A stretch of DNA of 15,690 bases, taken from positions 1 through 15,690 of the forward strand of contig CAVBPX010000056.1 in assembly GCA_963597395.1 (NCBI GenBank), given 5' to 3'. The DNA comes from Hallerella sp963597395. GTDB taxonomy: Bacteria > Fibrobacterota > Fibrobacteria > Fibrobacterales > Fibrobacteraceae. The position numbers were made by a program, and so were the translations under genes. Below the pieces are notes generated by a model, which was not told the DNA's origin, did not search any database, and saw nothing but the letters and a program-made list of their open reading frames with translations. Positions 1 to 6,332 of this stretch are shown here, piece after piece (position 1 is the first letter of the stretch; each line of letters begins with the position of its first letter).

Positions 1-56
1 GAGTGTGGAGAGTGGAGTGTGGAGAGTGGAGTGTGGAGAGTGGAGTGTGGAGTGTT
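1..56. repeat. 14-bp tandem repeat at the window edge
   Basis: Three exact copies of the 14-mer gagtgtggagagtg lie at 1-42. A fourth, diverged partial copy begins at 43 (gagtgtggag then tgttgg). The array is cut by the window edge, so the true copy number is unknown. It is purine-rich on the plus strand and has no convincing coding potential. Confidence 0.9.
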
Positions 57-275
57 GGAATACAGATCGCTTCGCGAATCTAAATTCTAAGATATCTCAA
101 CTAAGTTCTGAACTACGGGATGGATTCTACCTGCACGCTGTAGGCGGGTCGGGTTCTTCGAACCCTCCAGAATGACGGGCGTGTCCTGGTTCTATCGGCC
201 TTCGGCCTTTAAGGATGCAGGTGAATGCCAAATTTCAGCCTCCCCTGCCCCGGCCAAGCTGGCGCCCGAAAGCGC
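57..275. other. Gene-free intergenic region with dispersed-repeat sequence
   Basis: I see no credible gene here. The region contains ctaagttctgaact (101-114) and atggattctacctgc (120-134), both of which recur at the right end of the window. It also holds two short inverted repeats, at 151-165 and 197-207. No U-tract follows either hairpin on the minus strand, so neither is a convincing terminator for the operon that ends at 276. A third hairpin-like pair, GGCGC/GCGCC, lies just beyond that operon's stop, also without a T-tract. Confidence 0.6.
151..165. repeat. Short inverted repeat (hairpin)
   Basis: GGGTTC and GAACCC form perfect 6-bp arms around TTC. It sits inside the intergenic repeat tract next to ccagaatgacggg. 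It is probably part of a dispersed intergenic repeat rather than a terminator, since no T-run follows on either strand. Confidence 0.5.
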
Positions 276-1040
276 CTACTTCATCGCCTCGAGAACCGCC
301 TTTTCGAGGGCGCGTTCGTTCGGAGCGCCGGGCCACACCTTTTGAATGTAGCCGTTCTCGTCCAAAAGCATGAGGGTCGGGACGGCGGAAATTCCATAGC
401 GACGCCACATTTCCTGCGTCGCGTCGCGGTAAAGCGGATACGGGGACGGATGCTCTCCGTAAAATTTTTCGAGAACGCTCTCCGCCTCGCTCGAAACGCC
501 AATCACTTCCAGTCCGCGGCCTTCGAGCTTTTCGTAAAGCCGTCCAAGAATCGGAAGCGTCATCCGGCAAGGCCCGCACCAGGTGGCCCAAAAATCAAGC
601 AACGTCACCTTGGGCTTCTTTTTTCTTTTTTCGCCGTTTTTGTAAAAGTTCTTTTCAAAGGCGACGGCCTTGTTCCCAATCGAAGAACCCGTCAGGCTCG
701 AAATATCGTCGGGGCGTTCCGTCATCGCGACTTTTACCGAAAAAGTCTTTCCGTTGCGTACAAGTTCAAGCGTCACGGTTTTTCCGACCGGAAGGTTCGA
801 AAGTTCCGACTTGACGACCCCCATATCGGTAATCTTCTTTCCGTTGACGCCAATAATTTTATCGCCGGGCGAAACGCCCTTGCCGACGGCTCCCGAGGAC
901 GGGTGAATTCCCAAAATTTTTAGAGCGACCTGTTTTTGATACGGCTCGGACTTGAAGGAAATCCCGAGCCACGCGGCCCCGAAGGAAAACGCGGAACACG
1001 CGAGCAAAAAAAGAAGAATTCGTTTGCAAGGTAAAAACAT
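276..1040 (-). CDS. Exported PDZ-thioredoxin fusion (TlpA/ResA-like)
   Basis: A 254-aa protein with an N-terminal signal sequence (about residues 1-22). LLAC at 12-15 could alternatively be a lipobox, but the hydrophobic stretch before it is short. A PDZ domain follows at about 24-108 (GVSPGDKIIGVNGKKI). A Lys-rich linker at about 134-144 leads to a thioredoxin-like domain at about 144-254 with WCGPC (Cys155, Cys158) and the cis-proline segment SAVPT (Pro221). The family role is periplasmic thiol-disulfide exchange, and the PDZ probably binds a partner or an exposed protein tail. The ATG at 1040 has AGAGG upstream that overlaps the TAG stop of the preceding gene, 8 bp away, so translation is probably coupled. 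The thioredoxin part is certain; the physiological substrate is not visible. Confidence 0.9.
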   Translation of the reverse strand: MFLPCKRILLFLLACSAFSFGAAWLGISFKSEPYQKQVALKILGIHPSSGAVGKGVSPGDKIIGVNGKKITDMGVVKSELSNLPVGKTVTLELVRNGKTFSVKVAMTERPDDISSLTGSSIGNKAVAFEKNFYKNGEKRKKKPKVTLLDFWATWCGPCRMTLPILGRLYEKLEGRGLEVIGVSSEAESVLEKFYGEHPSPYPLYRDATQEMWRRYGISAVPTLMLLDENGYIQKVWPGAPNERALEKAVLEAMK

Positions 1041-1048
1041 CTTGACCT

Positions 1049-1591
1049 CTAAAAGAAAAGCAGGGCGAGCGACCCGGAAAACACCGTGTAGGCCTCTTTT
1101 GTTTCGTAAAGCTCGCGGCGTCCGAGCGTCTCGCCTATCAGGTATGAAATACGAATTTTTGCCTGCAACGCAAAGCGCGCCCGCGGCCAGGGTTTCATAT
1201 TCCGCGCATAATCGATAAAAACCCGCGGAGCGATTCGGTATTCGCCGTCACGCCGAAAAAGAACGCCGGAGGCCCCAAGCCCCACGTAATCGTCCTCGCC
1301 GATGTAACGGTCAAGTTCAAGCCCAATCTCGTGAACCGGTTCGGAAACTCCCACCGAGACGTTTGCGGAAATTCCAAAGTCGCTTTTAAACCGATACGCG
1401 GAAAGGCATTCGAACGCGAAGTCGAAATCGCTCAGATAATAGGAAAAAGAAACTCCCCCGCCGCCGTAAAATCCATAGTTTGCGCCAAGCGTTTTCGCCT
1501 CTTCCTCCGCGGCATCCCGGTCGAGAAAAAACCCCGCACACGCAGGCGCGCACAGGATTCCGACGAAAAGAAGAGCAAAAACCCGACGCAT
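1049..1591 (-). CDS. Predicted small outer-membrane beta-barrel protein
   Basis: A 180-aa protein with a clear signal peptide (RRVFALLFVGILCAPACA, likely cut before Gly20). The mature part alternates polar and aromatic/hydrophobic residues in beta-strand-like runs such as YGFYGGGGVSFSYYLSDF and SGSLALLFF. It ends in a C-terminal Phe, as many outer-membrane barrels do. I do not recognise a named family. Its ATG lies only 3 nt after the stop of the upstream dihydroorotate dehydrogenase gene (TAATTTATG) and has no Shine-Dalgarno, so it probably depends on reinitiation. It is read in the same unit as the PDZ-thioredoxin gene 8 bp downstream. The barrel call is an inference from composition only. 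Confidence 0.7.
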   Translation of the reverse strand: MRRVFALLFVGILCAPACAGFFLDRDAAEEEAKTLGANYGFYGGGGVSFSYYLSDFDFAFECLSAYRFKSDFGISANVSVGVSEPVHEIGLELDRYIGEDDYVGLGASGVLFRRDGEYRIAPRVFIDYARNMKPWPRARFALQAKIRISYLIGETLGRRELYETKEAYTVFSGSLALLFF

Positions 1592-1594
1592 AAA

Positions 1595-2755
1595 TTACTT
1601 TGTATGCAATCCGGAAATATCTTTCAGGTTCGCTTCCGAAAGGGACTTCAAAAGCTCGCGCCGCATCGCATGGGCGGGCATCCAGCGGAAGGCGCACACG
1701 CTGTAACATTCCACGGCATCCGCGCCAAGACTCATCAAGTCAAAAATTTTTTTCCCGTGGTCGATTCCGCCGCACGCTATCACGCTCAAATCCGGAAATT
1801 CGGATTTTACAAAGGACGTAAGCGCAAGCGTATTCGGATAAAGCGGGCGTCCCGAAAGGCCGCCCTTGTCGCCGTCGTCCCGAAGCGTTTTCAGGTCTTC
1901 ATAGCTGGCCTTCATCGAAAGCGAAGCGCTCTTTTTCGTCGGATAGGTGTTTCCGAGAACGACGCCCGGGACTCCCAGCCTAGCGAGAACTTCCAGCGTT
2001 TTCGAAAGAGCGTTTTCCGAAAGGTCCGGGCTGAGCTTTGCATAAACGGCCTTCTTCGGCTTGTCCTTTCGAAAGCTCATCAGCTCGGAAAAGAGGGCTT
2101 CCACAAAATGCGTATCCGTATCCAACCGATTTTCGCCCGTATTCGGGCAGCTGACGTTTACCTCGATGTAGTCCGCACAATCATAGGCCCGGGCAAAACA
2201 TTCGAGAACATCCGCAAGCTTTTCCGTTTCCGAAGAGAGGCCCGGGGTTTCCGCCACCGAGATTCCGACGGAAAGCCCCTTTTCGTGCGCACTGTCGATT
2301 TGTTCGCGGACCCGCTTCGAAACCGCTTCGACGCCGTCGTTGTTGAGCCCCATGCTGTTGTAAATGGCTCGGTCGTGTTCGAGAAATCCGATGCGCGGAC
2401 GGTGCGTGTTTCCTTCGCGAAAGTTCCGCGTGACGGTTCCGACCGAAATGCCGCCAAATCCGAGGTTCGCATAATCCGCTATCCGATAGGCGGTCTTATT
2501 CGCTCCCGCGGCAAGAATAATGGGACTTGAAAGTGCAATCGGAACGCTCCCGTCCCGAAAACGGATGACCGTTTTGAGTTCCGGCGAAAGGTCCGGTTTT
2601 CCGCCGAGCAAGGGAACGTACGGTGCAACGCGGGCGACGTGTTTCAGCGAATCGTGGCGAAATTCCGGGGAATTTCGAAAGACGCTCCGAATGACGGCGA
2701 GCATTTTATCGCCAAAGTCCAAAGTATATTCGTAGTTTTTATCAAAGCCTTCCAT
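1595..2755 (-). CDS. pyrD: Dihydroorotate dehydrogenase, class-2-like with Cys at the catalytic position
   Basis: A 386-aa flavoprotein that oxidises dihydroorotate to orotate in pyrimidine synthesis. Class-2 signatures are visible: LAAGANK (Lys87), GFGGISVGTVT, NSMGLNN, NVSCPNT, KLSPDLS (Lys240), GNT (Asn269), GGLSGRPL at 299-306 and the FMN-phosphate segment ACGGIDHGKKI. By comparison with E. coli PyrD, the FMN/orotate residues Asn200, Asn205 and Thr206 are retained. The catalytic Ser175 is replaced by Cys203, the residue typical of class 1 enzymes. The N-terminal extension of about 60 residues fits class 2 but does not look like the E. coli one. No Shine-Dalgarno precedes the ATG; an AT-rich TAATTTAA box lies 6 nt upstream. 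It is first in a unit with two envelope genes, with no other pyr gene nearby. I am confident of the fold and fairly confident of the substrate. Confidence 0.9.
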   Translation of the reverse strand: MEGFDKNYEYTLDFGDKMLAVIRSVFRNSPEFRHDSLKHVARVAPYVPLLGGKPDLSPELKTVIRFRDGSVPIALSSPIILAAGANKTAYRIADYANLGFGGISVGTVTRNFREGNTHRPRIGFLEHDRAIYNSMGLNNDGVEAVSKRVREQIDSAHEKGLSVGISVAETPGLSSETEKLADVLECFARAYDCADYIEVNVSCPNTGENRLDTDTHFVEALFSELMSFRKDKPKKAVYAKLSPDLSENALSKTLEVLARLGVPGVVLGNTYPTKKSASLSMKASYEDLKTLRDDGDKGGLSGRPLYPNTLALTSFVKSEFPDLSVIACGGIDHGKKIFDLMSLGADAVECYSVCAFRWMPAHAMRRELLKSLSEANLKDISGLHTK

Positions 2756-2761
2756 ATTTGA

Positions 2762-2769
2762 TTAAATTA
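2762..2769 (-). promoter_or_regulatory. Candidate -10-like box for pyrD
   Basis: The minus strand reads TAATTTAA, ending 6 nt before the pyrD ATG, with no Shine-Dalgarno between. It has one mismatch to TAnnTTTN. The whole divergent gap to the M20 gene is only 47 bp (2756-2802), so both promoters must fit or overlap here. Sequence-based guess only. Confidence 0.3.
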
Positions 2770-2802
2770 ACAAAAAACATTCTACAAAAAGAGAATTCCA
2801 CC

Positions 2803-4179
2803 ATGAACGAAACCCTATCGGCGCAAGTCCACAAAAAGTTTCCGCACTACGTCGAAATGCTCAAGGACCTCATCCGCATTCCGTCCATCAGCTTTGACAA
2901 CTTTGACCAAAATGAAGTCGTCCGTTCCGCCGAACACGTCAAAATGATTTTGGGCGCCCGCGGATTTGTCAACTCGCAATTTCTTGTTCCGGAAAGCGGT
3001 CGTCCTTCCGTCTTTGCCGAACTGAAGACCCGCCCGGAAAATCCGACCGTTCTGCTCTACGCACACCACGATGTGCAGCCGACCATGCGAAAGTCCCTCT
3101 GGAAAAGCGCTCCATTTGAACCCGAAATTCGAAACGGGCGCCTTTACGGACGCGGAGCCGCCGACGACAAGTCGGGAATCGTTCTGCACATAGCGGCCGT
3201 CTCCGAAGCCTTTATGCTTTACGGAAACAAAATGCCGAACATCAAGTTTCTCTTTGAAGGCGAAGAGGAATGCGGAAGCTCGGGATTCGGAAAGCTGCTC
3301 GTGAAAAACAAGGAACTTTTGAAAGCGGACGCGGTCATCATCGCGGACCTTTCGAACTTTGCAGCGGGCGTTCCTTCCCTTACAACCTCGCTCCGCGGCA
3401 TGTCCGCACTTTCCGTCACGGTCAGGTCCATTAAGAGCCCGCTGCATTCGGGATCCTGGTCGGGACCTATCCCCGACCCGGTGCAGGCGCTGTGCAAGCT
3501 CATCGCGAGCCTCACGGACAAGGACGGAAACATTCTTGTCGAGCGCTTTAACGATGGCATCACGGAACCTTCCGCAGAAGAGCGTCAAAGCTACGAAGCC
3601 TTGCACTACACGGAAGAAACGTTCCGCAAGGAAGCGGGACTTCTTCCGAATACGCGCATCTACGGCGACAAAAATTCCATTCTGGAAACGCTCTGGCGAA
3701 AGCCTTCCCTTGTCGTCACGGCGTTTGAAGCGGGCTCCCGGACGCAGGCCGGAAACGTCCTCCAGGACTCCGCCTACGCGCGCATCGGAATTCGACTTGC
3801 ACCGGGCATGGATACGGAACGTTCCACAAAACTTTTAAAGGAACATCTCGAAAAAAATCTTCCCGACGGACTTTCGATGGAAATTCTCGCGGAAGACGGC
3901 GCAAACCCGTTTACGACGGACGTTTCGCATCCTTATTACACACAAATGAAGAAGTCGATGACCGAAGCCTATGGGACCGAGGCCAAGTTCATCGGATGCG
4001 GAGCCTCCATTCCGGGCGCACAGCTTTTCCGCAATACGCTCGGCGACATTCCCATTCTGATGACGGGCCTCGAAGACCCGGAGTGCAACGCCCACGGTGA
4101 AAACGAGAGCCTCGGGCTATTGGACTTTGAACACGGCATTCTCGCCGAGGCCCTGTTCCTTGAAGGACTGTGCAAATGA
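2803..4179 (+). CDS. M20 family metallopeptidase (dipeptidase)
   Basis: A 458-aa M20 di-zinc peptidase, probably cytoplasmic as no signal peptide is seen. Expected ligands are visible: HHD at 88-90 (YAHHDVQP), Asp121 in GRGAADDKSG, the EE pair at 154-155 in FEGEEECGSSG, Asp182 and His431 in ECNAHGENE. A dimerisation/lid domain lies at about 195-310 with LHSG (His215), which usually reaches into the partner active site. Family members hydrolyse dipeptides or similar N-acyl amino acids; the exact substrate cannot be read here. The ATG at 2803, with weak GAG upstream, is preferred over an in-frame TTG at 2758 that would add 15 Lys/Asn-rich residues encoded by the promoter gap. The stop overlaps the sirtuin start as ATGA, so this heads a three-gene operon. 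Confidence 0.93.
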   Translation: MNETLSAQVHKKFPHYVEMLKDLIRIPSISFDNFDQNEVVRSAEHVKMILGARGFVNSQFLVPESGRPSVFAELKTRPENPTVLLYAHHDVQPTMRKSLWKSAPFEPEIRNGRLYGRGAADDKSGIVLHIAAVSEAFMLYGNKMPNIKFLFEGEEECGSSGFGKLLVKNKELLKADAVIIADLSNFAAGVPSLTTSLRGMSALSVTVRSIKSPLHSGSWSGPIPDPVQALCKLIASLTDKDGNILVERFNDGITEPSAEERQSYEALHYTEETFRKEAGLLPNTRIYGDKNSILETLWRKPSLVVTAFEAGSRTQAGNVLQDSAYARIGIRLAPGMDTERSTKLLKEHLEKNLPDGLSMEILAEDGANPFTTDVSHPYYTQMKKSMTEAYGTEAKFIGCGASIPGAQLFRNTLGDIPILMTGLEDPECNAHGENESLGLLDFEHGILAEALFLEGLCK

Positions 4180-4874
4180 AACTGGTTGTTTTGACGGGAG
4201 CGGGAATCAGCGCGGAATCCGGACTCAGCACGTTCCGCGGAAACGGCGGACTTTGGAACGACGAGCCTATCGAGGACGTCGCAACGCCCGAGGGTTACCG
4301 CCGCGACAAAATGCGCGTCAAAAAGTTCTACAACTCGCTCAGGACCTCGCTTCCGACGTATCTTCCGAACGCGGCCCACAAGGCCCTTGCAAAAATCGAA
4401 GCGGAACTCGGCGACGAATTTCTGCTCATCACGCAAAACGTCGATGACCTGCACGAGCGGGCCGGTTCGAAGCGGGTTCTCCACATGCACGGCGAACTGA
4501 AAAAGCTCCGGTGCGAAGCAAACGAAAAACACGTTTTCCCTTTTGACGGGGAAGAAACGCTCGAAACAAAATGCCCGGTGTGCGGAAGCCCGAGCCGTCC
4601 GCACATCGTCTGGTTCGGCGAAGTGCCGCTCTACATGGACAAAATCGAACAGGCGCTCCGCGATACGGCCGAATTCGTCTATATCGGAACGAGCAGCGTC
4701 GTCTATCCGGCGGCGGGCTTCAAGCAGTTCGCAAAGCGCTTCGGCGCGCACGTCACGTGCCTCAACCTCGAGATAGACCCGAGCGACCCGAATACGGACA
4801 CAAGTATCGCGGGCCTCGCGACAAAGACCGTCCCCGAATGGTGCGAAAATTTTTTGAAGGATCTCCGCAAATGA
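4176..4874 (+). CDS. cobB: NAD-dependent protein deacylase, sirtuin (CobB)
   Basis: A 232-aa class III sirtuin that removes acyl groups from lysines using NAD. It shows GAGISAESG at 8-16, TFRG, TQNVDDLHERAG at 86-97, the catalytic His105 in VLHMHGEL, zinc-site cysteines Cys113, Cys133 and Cys136, RPHIVWFGE and GTSSVVYPAAG. It aligns closely to E. coli CobB, including the RPHxVWFGE and VYPAAGF stretches. The YxxR motif (FYNAR in E. coli) that selects acidic acyl groups reads FYNSLR here: Tyr52 is kept, position 55 is Leu and Arg is at 56. The ATG at 4176 overlaps the M20 stop and has GAAGGA 8 nt upstream, which rules out the GTG two codons earlier. The YbaK-type gene overlaps its end by ATGA. 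Confidence 0.96.
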   Translation: MKLVVLTGAGISAESGLSTFRGNGGLWNDEPIEDVATPEGYRRDKMRVKKFYNSLRTSLPTYLPNAAHKALAKIEAELGDEFLLITQNVDDLHERAGSKRVLHMHGELKKLRCEANEKHVFPFDGEETLETKCPVCGSPSRPHIVWFGEVPLYMDKIEQALRDTAEFVYIGTSSVVYPAAGFKQFAKRFGAHVTCLNLEIDPSDPNTDTSIAGLATKTVPEWCENFLKDLRK

Positions 4875-5374
4875 CGGAAAAAATCAAAAAGACAAACGCC
4901 TGTCGCATTCTCGACAGGCTCCACGTCACCTACGACCTTATCCCCTACCCCGTCACGGAAACGGAACTCGGCGCGGAACACATCGCGGAGACGTTAAAGG
5001 AACCGATAGAACGCGTCTTCAAGACGATTCTCGTCCGCGGCGACAAAACAGGGCCGCTCGTCGGCGTCGTACCGGGCCATCTGGAAGTGTCGCTCAAGGA
5101 ACTTGCAAAAGTTTCGAAGAACAAGCGCATCGACACGGTTCCGCTCAAGGAGCTCACGCCGCTCACCGGCTACATCCGCGGCGGATGCTCTCCCGTCGGA
5201 CTCAAAAAGCCCTACCCCATCTTTATCGACAGTTCCGTGACGAACTTCGAAACGGTCTATGTCAGTGCGGGCCAGCGCGGCCTTCAGCTGAAAATCGCTC
5301 CCAAGGCCCTGATTGAATCGGTAAACGCCACGGTCGCTCCCATTGCCGAACCGAAGCCCGAAAAGCCCTGCTAA
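4871..5374 (+). CDS. ybaK: Cys-tRNA(Pro)/Cys-tRNA(Cys) deacylase, YbaK/EbsC type
   Basis: A 167-aa cytoplasmic trans-editing protein that hydrolyses mischarged Cys-tRNA(Pro) in this family. Visible signatures are FKTILVRGD with Lys51 at the position of the essential lysine of H. influenzae YbaK, GVVPGHLEVSLKELAK, GYIRGGCSPVGLKK at 100-113, and FIDSSV followed by YVSAGQRGLQL. Length and order match the family along the whole protein. The start ATG at 4871 overlaps the sirtuin stop (ATGA) and has GAAGGA 9 nt upstream. A much longer open frame extends upstream inside cobB but lacks family similarity. The C-terminal tail (PIAEPKPEKPC) is a short Pro/Lys-rich extension. It ends 4 bp from a convergent peptidase gene. 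Confidence 0.95.
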   Translation: MTEKIKKTNACRILDRLHVTYDLIPYPVTETELGAEHIAETLKEPIERVFKTILVRGDKTGPLVGVVPGHLEVSLKELAKVSKNKRIDTVPLKELTPLTGYIRGGCSPVGLKKPYPIFIDSSVTNFETVYVSAGQRGLQLKIAPKALIESVNATVAPIAEPKPEKPC

Positions 5375-5378
5375 AGAT

Positions 5379-5795
5379 TCAGTCCTTCAGTTCGATGTGC
5401 AAATGTTCGCCGGACTTTCCGACGTTTTCCCACAGCACGCGAAAACGCGGCCCGAGCTGTTTTTCGATGGCGCGGACAAGGCCTTCCCGCTTTTTCCGCG
5501 GAACGTCAAACAGCCGAAAGTCCAGAGCCTTGTTCTCGTAATGTTTTGAGAACCGGGCATGCTCCGGGGAATCGTTCGCGCTTGTCACCGTCGGACGGTA
5601 GGAGTCCCCCATCACGCGGTGAAATTCATAAACCGCGACAAGGCCCGCGGAATCCAGAGCGCCTTCAAGCTTTCCCGTGTGAACCCCCGCCTTCCGGTCG
5701 GTGCGCTTCAAAAAAAGCTCATGCACGTCCCTTGCGGTCCATTCCGCACAGGCAAAAGCGCAAAGCACAAGAATCCAAGGGAAAAAAGCCTTCAT
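5379..5795 (-). CDS. Exported small M15/LAS-type zinc peptidase
   Basis: A 138-aa protein with a signal peptide (MKAFFPWILVLCAFACA, cut near residue 17). It carries the core of the LAS/M15 peptidases that cleave D-Ala-type or peptide bonds in peptidoglycan. SKHYENKALDFR at 83-94 matches SxHxxGxAxD with zinc ligands His85 and Asp92. GEHLHIEL supplies Glu130 and His133 in the ExxH arrangement seen in VanX-like enzymes. The usual Gly of the first motif is Asn88. At about 120 mature residues it is a minimal catalytic domain without a wall-binding module. The ATG at 5795 is chosen over an in-frame TTG three codons upstream because it starts the signal peptide cleanly. A TATCTTTG box lies 6 nt before the ATG. 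The substrate is inferred. Confidence 0.78.
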   Translation of the reverse strand: MKAFFPWILVLCAFACAEWTARDVHELFLKRTDRKAGVHTGKLEGALDSAGLVAVYEFHRVMGDSYRPTVTSANDSPEHARFSKHYENKALDFRLFDVPRKKREGLVRAIEKQLGPRFRVLWENVGKSGEHLHIELKD

Positions 5796-5801
5796 ACGCC
5801 C

Positions 5802-5809
5802 CAAAGATA
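5802..5809 (-). promoter_or_regulatory. Candidate -10/-7 box of the M15-type peptidase gene
   Basis: The minus strand reads TATCTTTG, an exact match to the TAnnTTTG -7 consensus known from Bacteroides. It ends 6 nt before the ATG at 5795, so transcription would begin at about the start codon. The upstream half of the promoter would fall inside the adjacent MITE-like element. Confidence 0.45.
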
Positions 5810-5816
5810 AATTTTA

Positions 5817-5901
5817 GGGCACCTCTAAAAATTGCTTTGGATAGGAAAATTTGAACGAGAACAAGCGAGGGCAAAAATAACCTGAATTTTTAGAGGCGAC
5901 C
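5817..5901. mobile_element. MITE-like element, 85 bp, with 17-bp terminal inverted repeats
   Basis: The left end (5817-5833, GGGCACCTCTAAAAATT) and the inverted right end (5885-5901, reading GGTCGCCTCTAAAAATT) agree at 15 of 17 positions. The element is flanked on both sides by TTTA (5813-5816 and 5902-5905), which could be a target-site duplication. The 51-bp interior has no coding capacity. It fills much of the divergent gap between the M15-type peptidase and the lipoprotein gene. Alternatives are a regulatory hairpin or a dispersed intergenic repeat without mobility. No matching transposase is in the window. Confidence 0.5.
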
Positions 5902-5939
5902 TTTAACCGAAATGCGTCCAGGTTCCGCGCCGAATTTTG

Positions 5940-5947
5940 TATTTTAA
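5940..5947 (+). promoter_or_regulatory. Candidate -10 box of the small lipoprotein gene
   Basis: TATTTTAA in an AT-rich stretch, followed by a leader of about 13 nt that contains GGAG before the ATG at 5967. The match to any consensus is weak. Confidence 0.3.
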
Positions 5948-5966
5948 CGGAAGACCGGAGAAAATT

Positions 5967-6332
5967 ATGAAAAAGTTCCCGCTTGCAATTTCCCTTTTGG
6001 CCCTTCTCTTGCTCGTTTCCTGCACTCCCAAGGAAAAGCCCGTCTTTACGGGATACTGGCGCGGCGAGGACGGCATGGTGTTCGAAGTCTTCCAGACGAC
6101 TCCGGGCGAAAACAATTACACGATTCGCAACGTCAACGGCGACCTGTTCGCCCACATCGAAGGCGACACGCTCCTCACCGGCAAAAATTCCCTCGACATG
6201 CCTTTTGAAATGCGCGTCGTAAAGGATTCCGCCTTCTACGAGTTCGGGACCATCCTCTCCAAATACGACCGAATCGACAAGGCGACCTACGACGAGCTTT
6301 TTAACAAGCTCACGCCCGTGACCGTCGAATAA
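5967..6332 (+). CDS. Small lipoprotein of unknown function
   Basis: A 121-aa protein with a type II signal peptide: MKKFPLAISLLALLLLVSC places the lipid-bearing cysteine at 19 within LVSC. The residue after it is Thr, with no Asp retention signal, so sorting to the outer membrane is possible. The mature part (TGYWRGEDGMVFEVFQ onward) reads as short beta strands with Gly and aromatic residues, like a small lipocalin-type or ligand-binding fold. I do not recognise the family. The ATG at 5967 has GGAG 6 nt upstream, and an in-frame TTG at 5937 would spoil the signal peptide. It ends directly against the stop of a convergent gene with no bases between. A single-gene unit is likely. Confidence 0.8.
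   Translation: MKKFPLAISLLALLLLVSCTPKEKPVFTGYWRGEDGMVFEVFQTTPGENNYTIRNVNGDLFAHIEGDTLLTGKNSLDMPFEMRVVKDSAFYEFGTILSKYDRIDKATYDELFNKLTPVTVE

Noticed and set aside
197..207. GGCC-TTC-GGCC hairpin as terminator of the PDZ-thioredoxin operon
   Set aside because: On the minus strand no T-run follows the stem. The weak TTTAA is on the plus strand, where no gene ends.
1331..2530. A 399-codon open frame on the plus strand opposite pyrD
   Set aside because: Antisense shadow of a clear DHODH gene; the translation is Arg/Lys/Phe-rich with no family features. Long antisense frames recur across this window because of codon bias.
2758..2802. TTG start extending the M20 peptidase by 15 residues
   Set aside because: The extension is AT-rich promoter-gap sequence with Lys/Asn codons, and M20 proteins normally begin near the ATG at 2803.
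4571..4870. Upstream extension of the ybaK frame inside cobB
   Set aside because: No family similarity; the ATG at 4871 with GAAGGA and the ATGA overlap is the natural start.
5814..6155. Minus-strand frame across the MITE-like element and the lipoprotein gene
   Set aside because: Overlaps a clear lipoprotein gene on the other strand and crosses a repeat; no start signal.
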